64,000 bases of DNA from the NCBI GenBank assembly GCA_022432975.1, contig CM039502.1, positions 27,388,996 to 27,452,995 of the forward strand. Direction: 5' to 3'. The notes beneath the pieces were generated by a model. That model was not told the origin of the DNA. It saw only the letters and a list, made by a program, of their open reading frames with translations, and did not search any database. This document shows positions 58,109 through 64,000 of this stretch, piece by piece. Made by a program: the position numbers and the translations under genes. This DNA comes from Begonia masoniana (lineage: Eukaryota > Streptophyta > Magnoliopsida > Cucurbitales > Begoniaceae). Each line of letters opens with the position of its first letter. Positions within the stretch are counted from its first letter, which is position 1.

Positions 58109-59987
58109 TGCACTCTAGTTGATTTCATGTTTATTTATTTCTCACACAGTTTTGGATTTATTATCATGTTTATGGTGTCAATATTAGCCTTTTATTCGGG
58201 CCCGACTTGTTTTATTTTAAGTCTTCTATTGTTATTTATTGAGAAATTAAATTTAAAGTTTGGCTGGTTGGGTATTTGGGTCGGTCGTCTATGTATGTCT
58301 CGGTCTCCTCGAGGCGTGACACGACATCCATGTCGAAAACCACACTTCTAGTTGGGTTTGCCTCTAATACCATTAGAGTCCCCTAGTTATTCTAGAACCA
58401 GATTACCAACTTTAGGTTGAGTTGTACTTAGTTTTTGTATTGGAGTTATCAAAATGTGTCTACTATGTGGAAGGAAGGGGAAAACTATTCGTTTGCAGTT
58501 CTTAAAAATATGTGGAATTTGCGACCACTGATATAGGCTGAATCCCTTACAATTAATAGAATATGGGGTCATTTTGCCTTATATGATAAAGGATGTTACA
58601 ACGTGTTACAAGGGTCATTGTATCAAACACCATCAGTTATGTTTCAATTGATAATACCTGAAATTAGGGAGGCAAGAGGACATTGTTCTAGGGGTTGTGT
58701 GACAAGCCAATTAAAAACTGTTAATAACCCATTGAGGGGGAGTTCCCTTCAAGAGCAGGTAAAGATATTCAATCCTTACTTAGATGATTCATCTTCTTCA
58801 TCATCGAGCTTTAAAAATACCTACTTAGAGCAGTGGATTAACGGTATAGTCATAAAAATGTTTCGAGTAAGCTATTAGGACTTACACTATGGCACACTTT
58901 TTAATTGTTTGAATGAAGGACTCCCTGAATCCCAAGGAAAAGATAGCATCGGGATAGATGAGAGACACCAAACAATGCCAACTTTACAGCCCCTCACTAC
59001 CCTTGTCTGTAATTAGTTTCACACACATTTCGCACGAATAGTTTTACTCTTGCACACTCAATCTAATCTCGATTTGTATAGAACCCGTAGTCATTTGGAC
59101 AACTGTGAAAATCAATTATGCCTATAGAGTACTGAGGTGCATGGTGCATTCAAAACCTCACCACTGCTCATCATGGTTTAAACCAAAAATGGTGCATACA
59201 AAATCACCCAAAATCAACTAGCAATAAGTTAGTGTATTATGGGATGAAAGCTCCACAATTAGGCTTGAGACTACAAAGAAGACACATTGGATGTGGGGAG
59301 GAATTGCTCCGTGAACTAGACTTACAGATAATCAATTGAAGGAGAACGTAACTGAGTTGTCAGATGAGGTTTATGATCGGGTATTTCTTAAGTTACACCT
59401 TTATAAATAGAACTCAATAATACACAACTTACTATAATTTGTCTACCTAAATATTTTCAATCATTCCGATCACGAGACAATTGATTGTACCGTGTTCTTG
59501 GTGCGAATCCTTAAACATGATCACAGTTGTTCTTTATTACGATCATTGAGTCGTCTTTTCTCATATGTCTATAGCATAATGTGTTTAGAGACCGTGAGTG
59601 TCTTATTTTTCACTGATATTTTATATAAGATAGTAATGATCTATTTTTATTACCTATCAAAGTGTAGCGTTGAATCGTTTTACACGTGCCTTATTGATAG
59701 TTCTTGAAACTTGTTTTGGATAATGTTTTTTATATATGACTTTCTTTAAAGCATGTGCACTCATATTTTTGAAAAATTGGATATTATACTTAGAATTTCT
59801 ATTGAGTTGAGTCAACAAGTTCAAATTAACTCCCACTTTTAGGTCATAGTCAATGAGTCATAAAGCAACTAATAGACTTAATTCGACCCTTATTATATAT
59901 ATTTTTTCATTTAATTTAAGAGTATTTCTCCATTGGTGAGAAATAATTAAGTTTATTCTAGTTATGCCATTAGACCTTGTTGTTCAT
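58109..59987. other. Unassigned DNA
   Basis: No protein domain or element end that I can support. A 91-codon open stretch at 58603-58878 carries a poly-serine run and matches nothing known to me. Confidence 0.4.
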
Positions 59988-60974
59988 AGGGGTGGGCAGG
60001 ACCAGACCGGAGACTGAGAACCAGACCAGACTGGCAGTTTTTATCTCATGTGATCGACCACAGTCGGTCCTCGGTCCGAAGTACCGGGAACCGAAGCCAG
60101 TCGGTCCGGTTCTCGGTCCACAGCTCGAATTCTCGAAGAACGGGGATCGGACCGAAGGACCAATTTTAAGCCAGCTTGTGTTCAGTCTTTAGCAAGTCTT
60201 CCTTCGCTTCGTTCTTCCTTCCTAAATCCCTAATCGGCTAATCCAGAACTAGAACACCAAAACACCCACCTCTGAACAGCGAATACTAGACCTTCGAACA
60301 CCCGAGTCCGGACCTTCGAACCACCCTAGTCGCCTCGCGCTCGCACCAGTTGCCTACTCGAATTGCCTCTCCTCAGTTGCAGAATAGAACACTCACGCAG
60401 ATGCACTCACGCAGACGGCAGAACGCACTTGCACTCATAAAATCCTACTCGAAGCCCCAACATGTTCTTTTGCTCAGCTGAACCCGACGTCTGATGACTC
60501 GCGACTCCCGTGCTTTGTTCTCTGATTCACCTCGCCTCGCCTCCAAAGCTGCTCCAATTTGCCTCACCCCAAAGCTCCAATGCTCCTTGCTGATAGACTG
60601 ATCGGGTCGCGTTCGCCTTTATCCTCGGTTGATCGCCTCGCCTGGTTGCCTCGCCTCGCCTGTCCTCGCCTCGCCTTTCCTCTGTCTTTGGCTGATCGGC
60701 TCACCTCTCTCCTCACTCACAGTCACGGATGTGAGTGAGGGCTCGACTTTTGCTGCTGCGAATTGGTGTCAAAAGATGAAATTTTTATAAGTTAACAATT
60801 TTTTTAAAATAAAAATATTAAGGTAAGAGGAACCGAGACCGAACCGGAACCGGACAGAATCCTCCCAGGGCCGATTTCGGTCTTTGGGAAAAATTTCTCG
60901 AAGACTCAGTCTGGTTTTGGACTAGACTCAGGATCGGACCAAATCGGCCCGTGCCCACCTCGTGCCCACCCCTA
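59988..60974. mobile_element. Non-autonomous hAT-like DNA transposon, about 1 kb
   Basis: Terminal inverted repeats AGGGGTGGGCA (59988-59998) and TGCCCACCCCT (60963-60973) are perfect over 11 bp and have the plant hAT form. Subterminal regions are rich in CGGTCC, GGACCGA and ACCGGAACCGG words in both orientations, also typical. The 8-bp flanks TTGTTCAT (59980-59987) and ATTTTCAT (60975-60982) agree at 6 of 8 bases, so the target duplication is imperfect. The centre (about 60180-60760) is strikingly CG-rich and contains repeated CCTCGCCTCG words; no transposase is present. Confidence 0.7.
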
Positions 60975-60982
60975 ATTTTCAT

Positions 60983-61514
60983 GTCACGTTGTTTTTATTT
61001 TTGTAGAGGCTTTAACTTTGGACTCTACTATTATATTACATGTGATGTTACTGTTTGATATGATTTTTTGTCCACTTTTTTGCCACTGACTCTTTATTTT
61101 TATTTGACTTTCTAAATCTTCGGATGCAAGTTTTTATTGCTTGCCAACGAGAGTGGGTCAGTTCAATCCTATCGGGAGTTGGATCGTTCCAATGGAAAAC
61201 CCTTTCCATCGTGATACAAATGACATTAAAACCACTTAAAATTTGAGTGTAAAAATCATAGTATTCCTTAAAGTATCCTTTAATGCAGCTTTAAATATTT
61301 CGTTTAACCTTTGTTTACCATATGAAAACAATTGTATGGCAATATATATATTGTTCAAGCTTATGTTACAATGACCTTTACATTGACATCTAGTCTTAGT
61401 CTAAGCAAAATATTTCAATAACTTAAATTACTCAATCTCAGACACTCCATATTAAATTATTACTCAAAACTTGCTTAGTTTATCGTTCGACAATTAATTT
61501 TTTGATATTTAGCT
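60983..61514. other. Unassigned DNA
   Basis: No gene or repeat that I can support. Confidence 0.4.
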
Positions 61515-62035
61515 TGTGGAGTCCTCTGTTGTTCTTAATATAATATTATTTGCTTTGAGTCGGAGCTTGCACGGATTTATTATTGAGGTTAACCCAAAAC
61601 ACGTTATACTGGTTAGAAATAATAAATCTATTTATAAAGTACTCAATTTTTACTTTCTTAAACGATTTGAGATTGCGCAACCCCACTAGTATGTGATAGG
61701 CTTTCACAATCAACATATTTTTTTGTTGTTCTTGTCTTCACATGGCGGTTACCACAATCTCCTCACCTTGGGGGCTCAACGTTCCCATCAACGATACTTT
61801 CGGTTGAAAATTGGCTCTGATACAATTTGTTGAGTTCTTCGATGCTCACAGTACAATATTTTTTGTTTTAGGTCGGATCCCGCACATATTTATTTTTAAG
61901 GTTAGCCCAAAACACATTATACGACGTAAGAAGAGAAACGCTATTTAAAAGCACTCAATTCTCACTCTTCCAAGATATGTGAGATTGTTCACCCACACTA
62001 GTATGAGATGAACTATTATAATCAATAAAATCTTA
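61515..62035 (-). mobile_element. TRIM-like element with two about 200-bp repeats
   Basis: Two related direct repeats (about 61515-61715 and 61828-62035) both run from TGTGGAGTCC/TGTTGAGTTC through AATATTATTTG/AATATTTTTTG, CCCAAAACACGTTATAC/CCCAAAACACATTATAC and ACTCAATT to CCCACTAGTATG/CACACTAGTATG. They flank a 112-bp internal region. On the minus strand the region next to the right repeat (61811-61824) reads TGTATCAGAGCCAA, one change from the initiator tRNA-Met site. No coding sequence fits, so this is a miniature LTR retroelement by structure. Confidence 0.6.
61811..61824 (-). other. TRIM primer binding site, tRNA-Met type
   Basis: The minus strand reads TGTATCAGAGCCAA where TGGTATCAGAGCC is expected. 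It is 3-4 bp from the right repeat. Confidence 0.55.
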
Positions 62036-63225
62036 GGAAATCATGGCCCGGGTTGCCACATAGCTCAAGAATCTTCAATAATTAAGCTAAAGCCAAAAAT
62101 CTCAAAAGCTTCTATTGTTATTTTGGCTCTATATCTATTTTTAAATATTCTTAAATTAATTAGTTGACAATCGATTAATTAGATAATGATTATTTAGGGC
62201 TCTTTTATTTTTCTTGTCCTTTATTAAGATCCAAACAAACCTCTCAAAGGAAGGAATCTTTGGTGTAACATTTCTTATAAACTATGGTGTCTGATTCTCA
62301 CACGGATTGAATACGTTTTTCTAGAAATATCATATATTTAAATTTTAAAATGAATTTCAGTATTAATGGTCGTTATATTATTTTTTAAAATAGAAAAACT
62401 AAAAAAAAAAAAAAAAACAGAGAGTAATATAATTTTGGAAAACAACATTTAAAATATTATTTTGGAACATTTGTCCATATAAATTAAATCTATATTTATT
62501 TCTATTTGCAACTAAGTAGGGTCCCCCAAAGGCCCAAAAAGCACCTTTTATTCCATTGCAACCAATCCCACTCTCAACCACGTAAATTTGAGTAGAATAA
62601 TTCTAAATTTATAATTATAAATTCTTTGAATATATTTTTCTATAGATAAAATAATATTAAATAAATTATTAAGATTTTTTGTTCTATTACTCAAATTGAA
62701 TGTTTATTTATTTATAATGCTTAAGGTAATTTGAATAAAATTAGAGTAATATTCTAATTTAGCCAATTTTAAGTAATATTTTAAATGGATTACTATTTAT
62801 AAAATTTGAATAAATAATAAAAGAATATAGATCTAAAACTAAAATATTTTACCATTCTTATTTTATTTAGTATTCCAACCAACTAACCAAGTCTTTTAAT
62901 TTAGAATTTTAGTTGTACAAGTCTCTTCACATTGTTATTTGTTAATATATACAAATAATATAATTATAAATTATTTTAATTTATTAAAAGTATTTATCGA
63001 TTAAAAAATATAAACTTAGTGTTAAATCTTTTAATCTAAAGGGTTTTTTTTATTAATCTAAAGGGTTTTTTTTATAAAAAAAAAAAAAAAAAAACTCAAA
63101 CTATTATAAAAAAAAAAAAAAAAAAACTCAAACTATCGGCTTGTTTTAAAAAAAAAAACCTCAAATATTACTATTCAACGAAAAAAACCTTAACGTTTCA
63201 TAAATACTCAATTTCAACCTTGTAG
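62036..63225. other. AT-rich DNA with A/T runs
   Basis: No gene. There is an A17 run at 62401-62417. Near 63040-63180 there are repeated words TCTAAAGGGTTTTTTTT and AAAAAACTCAAACTAT with long A runs, probably slippage-prone low-complexity DNA. Confidence 0.6.
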
Positions 63226-63243
63226 GGAGGGTCAAGAGGCCAT

Positions 63244-63547
63244 CCTCGAAAACCGAGTAAGGCCGGTCCAGCTGAACTGGTCGTACTCAGTTTTCGAGGA
63301 CGGCTGGCCCTTGGACCAGCCGTCCTCTTATGGCAAAATCCATGACTTTTGTCACTAGTTTTGTCATTTAGGGGGGAGTACGGCCGGTTCGACTGAACCA
63401 GCCGTACTCCGAGGGAAAAAAATCCGTGAGAAAAGTCACGGGTTCTTGGAGCGACCGTACTCCGAGGGGAAAGACCCATGACTTTTGTCACTGGTTCTGT
63501 CCTCTTTCCATGGAGTACAATCGGTCCAGTCGGACCGACCGTACTCC
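63244..63547. repeat. Cluster of imperfect palindromes with shared cores
   Basis: Four inverted repeats lie within 300 bp. (1) 63244-63259/63284-63299, arms CCTCGAAAACCGAGTA, one mismatch. (2) 63296-63307/63316-63327, arms GAGGACGGCTGG, perfect. (3) 63375-63390/63395-63410, 16-bp arms starting GGAGTACGGC, one mismatch, 4-bp spacer. (4) 63512-63527/63532-63547, arms starting GGAGTAC, two mismatches, 4-bp spacer. Between 3 and 4, stretches such as CATGACTTTTGTCACT and GTACTCCGAGGG repeat. The unit resembles no repeat family that I know. Confidence 0.8.
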
Positions 63548-63557
63548 AAGGGGAAAG

Positions 63558-64000
63558 TGTGATGGCCCGAGACTGGAACCCGATCGGGGTCTGAGATCGG
63601 AGCCATCACTCCGGAATAGTGGACGGAAAACGGTGACTATTTTTTTTTTTGACATTTAAAACATCACACACAGAAGAAAACCCTTACGGGAACTGAAGGC
63701 TGGAAAACATGAAAACAGGAACAGAAGGCAGAAACCTATTGAAATCAGATTGCAAGATGCATGGCAGAAAGAATTCAGAATACAGAATCTCAGAGAAAGA
63801 GAAGCGGAAACTAATTCAGAGCTGAGGTTTCATAAGTAAATAACAGAAGGGCTGGGAAGAACAGAAAACAGAGACAGACGATGACAATAAGTCAACAGAA
63901 TAAAACAGGAAAATGGGCAGAAGAGCTGGGGCGAATAACTGACTGAAGACTTAGTTAAAGGAGCAGCGGTGAATTCAGATATGACAAAAATGAACAGGGT
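63558..64000. mobile_element. Possible LTR start, cut by the window end
   Basis: TGTGATGGCCCGAGACTGG at 63558 has the TG start and the NGGCCCGAG context seen at LTR ends of Ty3/gypsy elements. It is followed by CGATCGGGGTCTGAGATCGG and a polypyrimidine run. No second LTR or TSD can be checked here. Confidence 0.4.

Noticed and set aside
61515..62035. 5S rRNA-carrying Cassandra TRIM
   Set aside because: The element has TRIM architecture, but I see no recognisable 5S internal control region, so only a general TRIM call is made.

Overview
The window looks like plant nuclear DNA, probably from a eudicot. It is AT-rich, has no recognisable host gene, and consists almost entirely of LTR retrotransposons with initiator-tRNA-Met or tRNA-Asp primer sites. 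It also holds a TRIM-like element, tRNA-derived SINE pieces and one hAT-like non-autonomous DNA transposon. Gene-poor pericentromeric or other heterochromatic sequence is the likely setting. The species cannot be named from sequence alone. Two 100-base runs of N (15906-16005, 56152-56251) are assembly gaps.

Layout. 1-3738: unassigned AT-rich DNA. 3744-14838: a non-autonomous, gag-only LTR element on the minus strand with target duplication GAAAC. A 3.5-kb solo LTR (3756-7249) sits 12 bp inside its left LTR. 14844-17740: unassigned DNA and the first gap. 17740-18480: SINE pieces in head-to-head orientation with long perfect palindromes. 18960-24250: a badly decayed Ty3/gypsy body on the minus strand.

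24723-54300 is a nest of elements whose boundaries are marked by target duplications. Level 1 is a Ty1/copia element (Tork/Tnt1-like, minus, TAAAT). Level 2 is an Athila-type element (28010-52456, minus, GATAT) inside level 1. Level 3 is a Tekay/Del-like chromovirus (29091-46375, plus, CAACT/CGACT) inside the left LTR of level 2. Inside level 3 are level 4a, a second Tekay-like element in the opposite orientation (33164-41702, TAAGT), and level 4b, a solo LTR (42558-44876, TTTTA) from the same broad family as the gag-only element.

54301-64000 holds unassigned DNA, a truncated Ty3/gypsy RT-RNaseH piece next to a gap, and a noisy second copy of 14221-15330. After these come a hAT-like element (59988-60974), a TRIM-like element (61515-62035), a cluster of imperfect palindromes (63244-63547) and the start of what may be another LTR (63558 to the end).

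All coding regions are broken retroelement genes. The premature stops are mostly explained by C-to-T or G-to-A changes, as expected from deamination of methylated cytosines. No element here looks able to move on its own. The most unusual signals are the four-level nest, the gag-only element, a splice-donor/hairpin module shared by several LTR families, G-box and TGACGTCA clusters in LTRs, and an inverted pair of pol regions that could fold into a long double-stranded RNA.
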